Source: Paramarasmius palmivorus
Taxonomy: Eukaryota > Basidiomycota > Agaricomycetes > Agaricales > Marasmiaceae
Direction: 5' to 3'
Length of the DNA stretch: 64,000 bases
Assembly: GCA_037176845.1 (NCBI GenBank)
Contig: JAYKXP010000079.1
Location: 62,001 to 126,000 of the forward strand
The first letter of the stretch is position 1. Each line of letters opens with the position of its first letter. The position numbers and the translations under genes were made by a program. This document shows, in pieces, positions 46,490 to 57,788 of this stretch. The notes beneath the pieces are model-generated. The model saw only the letters and a list, made by a program, of their open reading frames with translations, was not told where the DNA came from and made no database searches.

Positions 46490-47901
46490 GGTTGTTCAAC
46501 TCCAAGAGCTCGGTGAAGATGTTCTGAGTAGTGATGCCTGAAAAACATCAGAGAAATGAATCGTCGAATCGTTTTTAACTTGCCTACGCAGACTCGCCGT
46601 GTCCTCCGCAGGTTGAAAATGAGGTCACGGCGTGCAGATCTACATGGACACGTGTATATTCAAAGCAACACACCTTTTCCCGATCTTTAGCCATTTTCCT
46701 CATTTTCCTAATGACAGATTTCATCACATCCGAGATCCTGAAGACCATGGAATACTAGGGACATCGCAATCAACATCAACCCCAGGATGACTTCTGCGAG
46801 GTAAACTCCACACGTCCATAACCCAAATGCCTTGACCCTTCATTGATCGATGACCACGTTTGCGGTACTAGACCAAAATTCATGGAGAAAGGATGTCAAC
46901 ACCTCTTCTGCAGTCGGACCTGCGCAAGGAATGTAAAAGGCGACAATGATTTGTATTTTAGGAAGTTGTCTATGCACCGGAATGCGCGAGTTCTCCCATT
47001 GCAGCAAAATACATAGTAAGGAAGCCGTTCGAGGAGGTGAGACTCCAACATGCGAAGGCTGCAAGGTGCATCCGCAGAGTTCGTTATCGTTCTGCTTGCA
47101 ATGCCTGTGCAATCCCGAGGCCTATCCGAACATAACTCTGGCAGAGTCCGAACAGTGACTTGAAGTTCAGAGTCCAGACAAAGTAGTGTGACAACGTGCT
47201 TGTTCATTTCTCGACTCGGAGATTCACATTCCGGGCGCAATGCACAGTCCGCGACGAGTACATCAGGCCGTGGCTAGCCAGAACGGGGGCGTCGTGTCCA
47301 AGCGGATTGGCAAGCAATGAGCATAGTCTCGGCTTCGCAGTCGTCTAGACGATCATAAGGGTGAGATTTTTACGCAGCATCTGGATGATTAGAGAACATA
47401 CTGTTCACAAACACGTTAGCAACACGGCCTCTGAAAATGCCCTATACAGTGTAGTGGTGGTGCAGAACGAAAATTTGAGTGTGGGAAATTATTCCTATTC
47501 CTGATTCTGCCGATATGGGTCAGCGCCCTTGATTTTCTGTACCTCCCATTTCGTTCTGTGATGCATAATCGGTCTTATGGTCATCGTATAAGCTATAGGT
47601 GTGTGATAATAGCACTAGGTACATGACATACTTATGGCATGGGATACGGTTCGTCCTCAACTTTTTCATATCGGACGGCCATAGCTGATTTCACTACCCG
47701 CAAATCCACCTTCTTCAATTTCACCCACGGACAAGCCTCGCCTTTAGCACGTTGAAGAGTGTAGGACATACTTCGCTACCTCGGACGTATCCGTTTCTTA
47801 GTGGGAGCAGCGGAACCGCAATTTGTCCGATCTGTGCTCATGGAAAACGCACACCTCGCGATTTATAAGTCTCGTCAAGCTTAATCAAATTTCCCTTAAC
47901 G
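46490..47901. other. Spacer between the PARP-like and small Cys-module genes
   Basis: The two Cys-module genes are divergent across this 1.4 kb. No gene is supported. Minus-strand frames at 46840..47240 overlap each other in different phases and show no motif. A tRNA-like block near 47290 fails on closer look. Confidence 0.4.
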
Positions 47902-48336
47902 ATGGCTACACAACAACCAGCACAGGCTGCGCAGCCCATGCCCAACCTTTGTCATGTAAGTCATCATCATTTAGATCGAACGGAGTGCTCACGGAAATCT
48001 TCAGCAATGTCACCAGAAGCCCAAGTTCTTACAGCACGACTATTGTTCGAAGACCTGCGCTACTCAAGCTCAGGCCGCGTTAAAAGCTCAGGCTGCGTCA
48101 CAAGCTGTGTCTCTTTGTAATGTGAGGCACTCTTCTGGGCTTGCTTAGTTGCTCCATAGATTGACTATTCGAATCAAAAGCACTGCCGCAAGAAGCCCAA
48201 GTTCCAAAAATTTGAATTTTGTAGCAGAACATGCGCATCCGAAGCACGAGGCGAATCCAACACTCAACGGACTCAACAAAGGTCGCACAAGAAGGAACCA
48301 CAACATGCTGTACTTTGCGTATGTATCATCGCTTAG
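47902..48336 (+). CDS. Small protein of two CxxC-KPK-CSxTC modules
   Basis: Exons 47902..47955, 48005..48121 and 48181..48336 give 108 aa. Each intron splits a module at the same point, right after Leu-Cys-(His/Asn): module 1 reads CHQCHQKPKFLQHDYCSKTC and module 2 CNHCRKKPKFQKFEFCSRTC. The Cys spacing and K-P-K signature equal the modules of the PARP-like protein at 44752..46489, so this gene likely came from a PARP gene that lost its catalytic part, or is a stand-alone metal-binding adaptor. The rest is Ala/Gln-rich with a basic tail. No catalytic residues are present. The stop at 48334..48336 overlaps a possible splice donor (GTATGT), so further exons cannot be excluded, but the following sequence belongs to the K2 flank. 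Confidence 0.65.
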
Positions 48337-48656
48337 CGAGCTATAGTATCCGGCACCCATCACGAAACGATAAACACCTCGAAATTATTAACTGGAAACG
48401 AACGAAATTGGTATATAGGACCGGTTTTTTGGGTTGCATCCCGGTCGTGATAGGCAGGAGTTGTTTGTGGTTTTGATGAACGATAGTGTGGAGGAAAAGT
48501 TTTATGATTGTTGGGAGTTGTATGATGTGGTCACGGAAATATGTTTGAACCTAATCATCTACGAGTATTCCTATGTGCAAGTAATGTACAGGATGAGGTA
48601 TAATACAGATGTCCATCCGAAATTATACAGATAGCGCGTATGTAAATAAATGCCTC
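48337..48656. other. 3' flank of FunK1 K2 and relic
   Basis: About 48520-48656 is the K2 3' flank, alike to 8510-8620. About 48350-48490 is the inverted match of 7770-7930 and reads HPGRDRQELFVVLMND in one frame before stops. No intact gene is seen. Confidence 0.45.
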
Positions 48657-51403
48657 TCAATCATGTCGCGCCTTCTTCGCAGAAGAACCTTCGTTGTCGG
48701 TAATGGTGTCAGGTTTACGCTTGTCCCCAGCGGATACCTTTTCTTCCAACCTGACCACTTTCCCAAGCCACATTCCATCCTCTTCGACACTCCGAAGCAG
48801 GTTACCAAGATTCGTCTGAGCATCCCAATAGAGCTGAACAGGCTCCTCCATAGCGAGTTTCATCGGGTTCTTCTCCACACGTTCGTACTCCGTCGCCAGG
48901 TTAAATGAAATGACAAAAAACTCCTGCAGCACCATTTTGAGTTTCTGAGGAAGGTGCAAAGTCGCAACGAGGACAGTCGAAGGGATTCCTTTGAGAAATT
49001 CTGTGCGCGGGATCGAGTCGAAAGTCCCACCAGTCGGATAAGCGAATAACGAGTTTAAATCGCGGAGCCGATGATCAATAATTTCGGCGTCTAGATTCTC
49101 GTCTGAAGGGTGAGTGGAAAAGATGAAGTGGACGAGAATCCAGAACATGGATTCGAGGTCGTGCAGGTATCTGTAGCGCGAGGGGTAGATAGTTTCGGCG
49201 GCTACTAGGTTGAAAGGTCGACGGGGTATGGGTTGGAAGAGCTGCCTGCCTGCCTCGATTTCGACGGCCATGAAGAAAGGTGTTCCCTGAAACTCACTAA
49301 GGAAAGATACGGACGCCGCTTGATTTAACAACTCACTGTTTTGATATCCTGCGGTTTGTTCGCTGGGTTGCTGGCAGTCATATCCTTTGCATACTCCAAA
49401 TCACTGAGCTTAGCGATGAGCTCGCCATCCTTTCTAGAGAAGATGATATTGCCAGGGCTAATATCCCTGTGGACAACACCAGACGAATATAGGAACATGA
49501 GACCTAAGTATCCGACGATTAGCCCTGTGTTTACTATCTATCGCATGTAAAGACAACCTACCGGTGATCGCTTGAATGACGCACAAGACTAGTTCCTGAA
49601 GATCATCCACCTCCAACAGCGGTTTACCAGCATCCTCCATCAGGATCCTACAATGCACCTTGTTCCCGTAGTGTTCCCTGGCCATCTTCTTCAACTCTCG
49701 CGTCCCAGCGCGAAGGGTGTAGTACGACCCCCGTATAGCAGTCATGGGCGAGGGCGTAGGACGCGATACGACCTTCTTCTTGTACTCGATGGTGGTTCGT
49801 TTCAGGATGAATCGAGAGCACTCCGGCATCTCGTGGTCTCGCAAAAAGTTCTTGGAGGAGTCGTTGACGAGTACGTCTGGATCCAACATCGAAGGTACCT
49901 TGACATACTCGCACTTCTCGATGACGACAAAGTGCTTGTCGAAGGCATCGCGATCCAAGCCTTCAACGGGATTCTTGCCAAAGTTGTCGTAAATATGCTG
50001 GCGCATCTCCAGTTCGGTCTTCGCGTCCTGTGGGATCCACACATCTTTCATGACCTTGACCTCGCTGCCCAGTTCGCCTGAAGGAAGGACGCGTTTGACC
50101 CTAAAGATGCGGTTGGCACGGCCGAGAAGGAATTTGGCTTTGTAGATGCTGATGACCTCGATGACTTCGTACTGTTCACCGTCGACGATGAAACGGTATC
50201 CAATATCACCGGTCGTCGCGCTAACGACTCTGCTGACGGTGGGGTCGAAGCCAAGAGCTTCATCGCTGGCTGTTCCGAGCGCTAGTACAAGGTAGACGAT
50301 GTCTCTGGCGTCCTGCAGTCGATAGGTTAGCGCAAGTTTAGCGAGAGGAGACATGACTTGCCTTTTGAAGGTCCAAGATATGAGTGACAAAGATATGAGA
50401 GCGCGAGCAGAACCATAGGCGAACGTTGGTGTTTTCTATGGTCATGCCGTATATGAATCTTCGGCCAGGGTCAGCACCCATAATGTGGTTCACGTTTCCA
50501 AGAACTTTTGAGACGTTCTGGAGGCATGGTTAGTTTCGAGTTTACTACCAAAAAAGAGATACTCGCATTGTCGATGTTACCGTCGAAGGCCTTGAGCTTG
50601 AACTCTGCAGCAAGAACCACGTCGCACTCGTGTGCCTTCTTCGCGGTCTCCTCTTTACCCCTTTTCCTCTTCTTCTTCTCTTTCTCCTCCTTTGCAAGCT
50701 CGGAAGGCGTCTCCACAGACCTGGTCTCTTCAACCAATGCTGCCATATCCGATTTGTAATGGCCGTGGTTCCCTTCTGACTTGAATGTGTGATCGGGGGC
50801 ACTAATGAACCTGACTCGCGTCTTGATGCCCTTCTCGCGAACAATGGCAAGGATGCGGTTAAAGATGTCGGGTAAGGGTTTGAAGAGAGCGGCCTCGTTG
50901 AGCTTTGTTTCCGAGTCTGTGGACTCCTTTGTCTGATTTGACGTCCCAACAGTTGCATTGGAGTCGGTCGTATCCTCCGATTCTTCGACTAGTTGGGTTT
51001 GGTGTCCGTTTGTGTTTGGTGATACCGCCGTCTGACTCTGACTATCGTCTTGTGTGGCTGTCTTCGTCGTCGTCGTCTTCGGCTTCTCAAACTTCATTGC
51101 TGTCCACCCATTATCCGACAAAACATTCTTCTCCTTCAGCTTCTCGCAAACTTCTGTGACAAGCTCCTCCTCGACGCGATGCAATAACGCGCCCTTGAAC
51201 CAGTCGAATGGAATTTCCGGAATGCTGGGACCGAGGTCCGAGACGATATCTTCTCGAACAACATCCATTTTCGTAGCGTTGGCGAAACCTTTATGGGACA
51301 ACAGGCTGACTCTTGGAGTCTCTTCGAGTTCTTCGGCGTTTTGGTCCGACGGGCGAGGAGGTGGTGTCTTTGGCTTAGCTTCTGACGCGACTGGGCTAGA
51401 CAT
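48657..51403 (-). CDS. FunK1-type fungal protein kinase, copy K2
   Basis: Exons 50567..51403, 50362..50517, 49562..50312, 49337..49503 and 48657..49286 give 846 aa. Exon lengths equal those of K1 except one codon in the last exon. The catalytic loop VHRDISPGNIIF, SDLEYAKD and the GTPFFMAVEI segment are all kept. Both GC-AG introns of K1 are also GC-AG here (donors GCGAGT and GCAAGT). The proteins differ at scattered residues, mostly in the Gln/Thr/Ser-rich linker around residues 115-180, so the kinase core is under stronger constraint. The copy is inverted relative to K1, and the similarity extends about 280 nt upstream of the start. No lesion is seen, so both copies look usable. Confidence 0.9.
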
Positions 51404-52868
51404 AGTGGGTGAGATTTAGTGAAAAGGTGATGTGTGATTGGGAAACTTACCATTATATTTATACCCTGAAGGCCACAGAAACGTGTAGAGGAATGTGGAC
51501 AGAAGGGGAGAACAATGGTTGAGGTCAAGAGGAATTTCCGAATGGGGCAGGCAATGAATCATTTTTTCAACTTCCGCGAATGTTGACTTGTCACTATCGT
51601 GCTTGTCACAGGAACGGACTGTCACAAGCCTGTTCTCAAACCATCACCAGCACTAGCGCCAATGAACAATTTCCGTGAAGACTCTCATCTGGTCTCGTCA
51701 CCCTGGATGGTTTTGAACTACTTGGGTATTTGCCTTCACCATCGTCTGCAGCGACCTCATATGTCAATCCTTCTCTGCCCACATCTATCTCTGAAATTTA
51801 TGACCCGCTACGCTTGCTGCCAACGAGTGTTGAAAAAAGCTGTCCCGTCAGAATATCGACATCGCTGAGGTATCAAACGAGACGTTGGGATGCAACCTCT
51901 GGCAAAGTTTTGCTGCATCCTTGCACCAAATGCTGTACTGAAACGCGTCTGAGCTTCAAGTCTTCCCAATGACTCAGATCCCATAGCAGATACACTAGCT
52001 TGTCAACATACCCAAAAACCGCAATATCTCCTTGAAACCCTTCCTACAAGGATTTCTCTAAAGACCGTCAAGACCAAAACCAGATCAAGCTTTCGTATCG
52101 CTTCAAATCATCATCATATTCATATCGCTGTTTCACCAATTCCGGAACCCCTGCACCCGCGTCCATTTTTATCTACATGACACATCAGAATTCTTGGCTG
52201 GTTCACAAGAATGTTGCACTCAGTTTTCGGAATACTGGCAAGGCTGGAAGGTACTGTCTTTTTCGCGTCATCATTACTACACCTTCGACTGAAATTTTAT
52301 GCGCCAGGAAACTCACACAGTTGCGCAGCATCTTGAGTCTTGACAGGCATGAGGCTCTCCAAACGACAATTGCCGTGACAAGATTCAACGCTCTGCATAA
52401 AGCTTTGCAAGAGATATCGGAGAACTCCGGAGGTTGAGGTCGCTTCTCTCAGGTACGTCTTGTCAGCTCTCGTCTCCTGGTCTCGTAAGCATATCGTTTT
52501 CTAGTACCACATGGACGAGCTTGCCTGTATAACAATCGCAGTACTCGAACAACCTCGAACCCGGAAATGAATTGAGGCATTAAAGCGCACTCCAAAGTTG
52601 TACTCGTTCCACACCTCCTGATCGCTTCATCTGGGCTTTTACAGTTAGTTCCGTCTCTCGTTCATCATTCCTTGGGTATCGGGACTGATATCTATTCACT
52701 ACCAGGCGCTGTATGTTCAGCGATCACCGGAGTTAAACACAGAGCGGGATGATTGTGGCTGCTGAAATAGAGTTGACGGTCATCGAGGCACCCAACTGCA
52801 TCAAATCTCTTGGCTCTATGTTGGTCGGATAAAAGGATGTACTTGTGAGGCATTTTTTCTGTATCGTC
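51404..52868. repeat. Upstream repeat of TYR1
   Basis: 51404-51670 is the K2 5' flank shared with K1. From about 51600 to 52868 the sequence is a diverged direct copy of 56790-57788, upstream of TYR2. The copies share a block reading MTHQN...VHKNVAL in one frame, but the frame is not kept further, so it is probably not coding. The TYR duplication unit thus starts in the actin-downstream repeat and includes 1.2 kb of promoter region. Confidence 0.55.
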
Positions 52869-54424
52869 ATGCTCTTCCTCATCACGGTACTTCTTCAGCT
52901 TCCTTTAGCTTTTGCTATCTGCAAGAAACCAGCCGTTCGTCGCGAGTGGCGCGCTCTTTCAAAGCATGAAAGGGCAGAGTGGATCAGAGCTGTCAATGTT
53001 AGTTGTTTGATCTCACGCCGCCTCAAATTCTCTCTTACCGCCACTGTCAAGTGCCTCGCGAACACTCCATCCGAAGGGAACTTTGTCCAATACGTCAATC
53101 CAAACGATATCTCAAAGTACAACACCTCGGGATCATATTACGATGGTACATCGACTCTTTTCCTTCATTATGCGGTGAATTGATAAGTTTCTAGACTTTG
53201 TCTACATGCACATGGACCTGAACCATATTGTGCGTGTCCTCTCAGGTGCATTCCCTTCCACTACGTCTCACGGCCGATGTTTCTTAGATTCACGGAACCG
53301 GCATGTTCCTTCCTTTCCACCGGTGGTATGTCCAGGTCTACGAGTACGCGCTCAAGAAAAAATGTGGCTTCACTGGCGTTTCGCCGTATTGGGATTGGTC
53401 GCTCGGTGAGTTCATCTTCCGGCCAAACACTCGAACACTGACTGAATCTCTTGAACAGACGCTCACGATGTCTACGGTTCCTCGCTGTTCAAAGACTCAG
53501 ATCCGAAGAGCGGCTTAGGTGGCTGGGGAGACCCTTCCAACGACTTTCAAGTCCCCGATGGCGGATTCTCTTCTTTCAAACTTTCTTATCCATCTTTTCA
53601 CACGGTGAGAAGGAACTTTACTCTCCAGCCGTTTGTGGTTTTTCCTCAGGAAGTCAATGGGCCCGACCCTGCTCGGTATGCGAATGCTTCGTTCACACCG
53701 GAAGAAGTCAGCAAACTGGTGAATGGATTCGTTGGAGATTATAAAGGGTTTCAGTCATATCTCGATTCTATTCAGGTAATGTCTTTCCTTGATATATTGG
53801 CTAGACCAATTACTGATAGCGAATTGATAGGGTGCTCATGGTTCCGTGCATTTCATTGTGGGAGGGTGTGTAGATTCGCTTTCTACGCGTTCTGTATATG
53901 CACATTGATGGCGTTCTCTGCTACAGGGACCTAGCAGGACAATGTCCCAAAAACGCGCCTTCTGACTGCGTCAACGGAAGCCCTACGTTCTCCGCTAATG
54001 GTGAGTACTTTCCTCGCTTTTGAGTATGTTCCATCTCAGTTGAGGTTTACTTGTGCAGAACCGATGTTTTGGATGCATCATGCCGTGAGTGATATCTAGT
54101 TTAGATATTTTCCAGCGTCACCCATAGAATCCCGAATAGATGGTCGACAAAGTCTGGTTCGACTGGCAGCAAGCTAACAAAGCGAATGCTCGTGCCTTTG
54201 AAGGAGGATCTGTACAGGCACCATTCGAAAACTTTACCCAGTATCCTACGGGATTGCCTCCCAATTTGACTGTGAGATTTTTGAGGTTCTGATATCTACC
54301 AGTTTCCGATGATCATGGCTTGCAGCTCAAATCGGCGATACATGGCGAGGGGATGTTTCCTGATGCCATTGTTCGGGATGTGTTGAGTACCACTGAGGGG
54401 ATGTTATGTTATGTGTATAAATGA
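52869..54424 (+). CDS. Secreted tyrosinase-like dicopper protein, copy TYR1
   Basis: Ten exons, 52869..52997, 53052..53145, 53195..53229, 53288..53405, 53459..53775, 53831..53865, 53927..54000, 54059..54084, 54140..54271 and 54326..54424, give 352 aa. The start MLFLITVLLQLPLAFA is a clear signal peptide. The copper A site region is YMHMDLNHIIHGTGMFLPFH with the following R-W, and copper B is GAHGSVHFIVGG (H-x3-H) plus MFWMHHAMVDKVW. VSPYWDWSL is also typical of the fold. Members oxidise phenols or act as short tyrosinases; the exact substrate is not predictable. Several exons are very short (35, 35 and 26 nt), and each exon length recurs in TYR2 except for small differences in exons 5 and 7. 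ACT2 begins 508 nt downstream. Confidence 0.9.
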
Positions 54425-54619
54425 TGTTACTAGCTCGCAGAAGGATTGTCAGTGTATTGTGCTACTCGTACTGATCCGTACATAGGTACCCAATCTTGAG
54501 CAAACCGAGGACATTGAAAACTGATGAACAGCAGAAAGGAGATGGAACTATTAGGTATCCTTGTAACCCTTGTGGAAAGTGTCGCACCATTGTGGAAAGT
54601 GTGGTTGGGGAATGGCAAC

Positions 54620-54931
54620 ATGAGCGAAGTGCTGTCCCGACGCAGCCGCAGTGCGCAACCCTGAATTACCATAAATAGTGATTTTACGGCGGTGCTACCG
54701 GGATTTGTCATCATCCTCTGCTCCATATCCCTCGACGTCCACAATGACATTGACATTCACGAACTGGGCCCGTAGCAAGATGCCCTATATTCCGACTCGC
54801 TGCGGGAAACTACGCCGCTCCCCTTCATACACGAAACATCGCCGCAGTCTGTACGGGGGATATATCATGGACGTTATTGTTGATCTGGAGGGTATCATTC
54901 TCGACGCACACTAGAACTTCAAGAATACACA
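54620..54931 (+). promoter_or_regulatory. ACT2 promoter region, conserved with ACT1
   Basis: The reverse complement of 54620-54850 is found upstream of ACT1 at 24030-24260, including a block around ACTCGCTGCGGGAAACTACG and the TATA-like GATATATC at 54860-54867. The ATG is at 54932. Conservation through the noncoding part suggests both actins keep the same regulation. Confidence 0.5.
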
Positions 54932-56333
54932 ATGGAAGACGATATCGCAGCTCTCGTACGTCGGGTTATTCTCTACATTGACTTTGGAGGACGTTAACGC
55001 GTGTCTAGATCATCGATAATGGCTCTGGAATGTGTAAAGCAGGTTTCGCAGGTGACGATGCCCCACGAGCTGTTTTTCCGTGTATAGTCGGTCGGCCAAG
55101 GGTTCAGAGTGTTATGGTTGGGATGGGGAATAAGGATTCTTTCGTTGGGTGTGTCTCTACCCTTCTTCTTCTACGTTCAACTAAAACAATGCATACAGCG
55201 ACGAAGCCCAAGCAAAACGAGGCATCCTAACCCTCAAATACCCCATCGAACACGGTATAGTCACAAACTGGGACGACATGGAAAAAATCTGGCATCATAC
55301 ATTCTACAACGAACTACGCGTCGCACCCGAGGAACATCCTATCCTTCTCACCGAAGCGCCTCTAAACCCCAAAGCCAACAGGGAAAAGATGACGCAGATC
55401 ATGTTCGAGACATTCAACGCCCCCGCTTTCTTTGTTCAAATTCAAGCCGTGTTATCTTTATACGCCTCCGGTCGCACGACGGGTGTCGTTATGGACTCGG
55501 GCGACGGTGTAAGCCACGTCGTACCCATCTACGAAGGGTTCGCGCTTCCACATGCTATCAAGCGTGTGGATTTGGCTGGGAGAGATTTAACGCATGCGTT
55601 GGCGAAGCAACTCATGGAAAGGGGGTATTCGTTCACGACCAGTGCGGAGATGGAGGTGGTCAGGGATATTAAGGAACAGTTGTGTTATGTTGCGTTGGAT
55701 TTTGAGGAAGAGATGGGGAGAGCGGCGCAGAGTTCGGCGGTGGAGAAGAATTATGAGTTGCCGGATGGGCAAGTTATTACTATTGGCAATGAAAGGTGCT
55801 TTCTTTTTTTTTTTCGTGTTCCGTGTCTTTCGTTCTAACGCGTATTCGGTTCGTAGATTCCGTGCCCCAGAAACCCTCTTCAAACCACACTTTGTAGGTC
55901 TCGAAGATGCTGGTATACACGAAACCGTATACAATTCCATCACCAAATGCGATTTGGACATTCGTCGAGATCTCTATTCCAACGTTGTCTTGTCCGGTGG
56001 AAGTACTATGTATCCTGGTATAGCAGATCGAATGACGAAGGAGTTGGTTAGTATGGCGCCTAGTAGTGTTAAGGTACGTCTCCTCTTTCTTCTCCGATGT
56101 ATTGAATGGAACGTTAACCTAATCCTGCGCAGGTCAAAATCATCGCTCCCCCAGAACGTAAATACTCCGTATGGATCGGTGGTTCGATTTTAGCTTCCCT
56201 TTCGACATTCCAGAATTTGTGGGTGAGTAAGCAGGAGTATGATGAATCTGGGCCGGGGATTGTTCATAGGAGTGCGTTTTTTTTCTTTTGTTGGTTTTAT
56301 TGGACTAATAAGTGGGTTGTAGAGTGTTTCTAG
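54932..56333 (+). CDS. Divergent actin, copy ACT2
   Basis: Exons 54932..54955, 55009..55148, 55199..55795, 55857..56073, 56133..56271 and 56323..56333 give 375 aa, with exon lengths identical to ACT1. The last exon codes only the end of K-C-F and the stop. The protein differs from ACT1 at a few positions, such as ALIIDNG for ALVIDNG, PCIVGR for [15 protein letters not shown] for PHAIMRVDL and DIKEQL for DIKEKL. All nucleotide-binding loops are kept. It shares with ACT1 the unusual segments that set both apart from housekeeping actins, so they descend from one derived actin gene duplicated as an inverted block. It lies between TYR1 and TYR2 on the same strand. Confidence 0.95.
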
Positions 56334-57788
56334 AGTGGGGTAAGCGGTGAGGTAGCGGGTTAGCGGGGTATATGGCACGAGTAGGAATAATCATAACCAT
56401 TGATGTTCGTTGTGCGTGTACGGGTGTATGACATGCGTTAGTGTGGTGGTAGCAAGTGCAAGAGTATTCGGTGGTCGTTTTAGCGCCCGTCTTCTTAGCC
56501 ATCACCGATGAACGATTTCTACCCGGTTTTTTCCTTCTAAGCCACTTAGGTCTTCACTGGCTTCACTCATGAAAGACTCCTTTACCTGGTATGTAAAACG
56601 TCAACTATTTCATCTTCGAAGTGTCACTAACCTCGGACTTCAAAGGAGATCATGGAACAAGTCTCGACGTAAAGGCCTTCTGGTAGTCACACTTGTGAAT
56701 CCATTCGGAAACAGCTTTCCGAGACGGCCGCGGAGCAGAGTCCGACGGCTCCGCCCATTCCAAATACGGTTCCGGCAAGCTATTCAACATGTCACAGGCC
56801 CGCTCTCAACCATCACCAGCACGCGAATGAACAAAAGCTCTTGACTTTTATGCTCTCATCTTGTCTCGTTACTCGACTCTGGATGGTTTCGAACCACTTG
56901 GGAGTTTACAGGAGTTTACTTAAACCGGCGCCACCATCGTCTGCAGCTCTACCCACTTCTACCTACTGAAATTTATGACGCGCTACTCTTACTGCCTTGA
57001 CTGTTGGAAACCTTCGTCCAAGAGTGTCTCTAAATACCATGAAAGTCGAAAGTCGAAAAACCTGCAGTGGTCCCACTTCGGAACATCGAGACCAGATCAA
57101 GCTGTCGTACCTCCTCAAACCGTCAACTTCCATTATATTCACATCGCTGTTTTGCCAATCCCGGACCCCTGCTCCCCCGCTCCCGCATCTATTCTTATCT
57201 GCATGACACATCAGAATCCTTGCCTGGTTCACAAGAATGTTGCACTCAACTTTTGGAACACTGGCCAGGGCTGGAATGGTACTGTCTTCTTCGCCATCTT
57301 AATTACTACCTGAAAGTTTATGCTCCAGGAAGCCCGCACAATTGCGCAACATTCTGAGTCTTGACAAACATAAGGCTCTCCAAACGACGATCGTGGCGAG
57401 ATTCAATGCTCCACACAAAGTTTTACAAGACTCGGATATGTCGGAGAGCTGGGCCGGAGGTCATTGAGGTCGCTTCTTTCAGGTACGTCTTGTCAGCCCG
57501 AACAACCTCGAACCCGAAATTAGATTGAGGCATTACAGCGCGCTCCTAATTTGTACTCGCCGCACACCGTCTGATCGCTTTATCTGGGTTTGTACAGCTA
57601 GTTTCGTCTCTCGTTCGTCATTCCCTGGGTATCGCGGCTGATATCTATTCACTACCAGCTCCTGTGTGGCCAGCGATCAAACGGGCTTACACACAGAGCG
57701 GGATGGTCATGTCTCTCGGCTCTTTGGGCTTAGTGGTGTATGGCGTGGAATAAAAGGATGTACCTGTGAGACAGTTTCCCGCATCGTC
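56334..57788. repeat. ACT2 3' flank and upstream repeat of TYR2
   Basis: 56334-56540 is the reverse complement of the ACT1 downstream flank (22360-22558). From about 56790 the sequence is the direct copy of the TYR1 upstream region. No gene is seen; short frames are not conserved between the copies. Confidence 0.5.

Noticed and set aside
47285..47345. tRNA-like block (GTGTCCAAGCGGATTGGC resembling an A box)
   Set aside because: No matching B box/T-loop (GGTTCGA type) and no acceptor stem pairing could be found.
52177..52437. 86-codon frame MTHQN... upstream of TYR1
   Set aside because: The counterpart at 57203 starts alike but loses the frame after about 30 codons, so the similarity is flank duplication, not a conserved gene.
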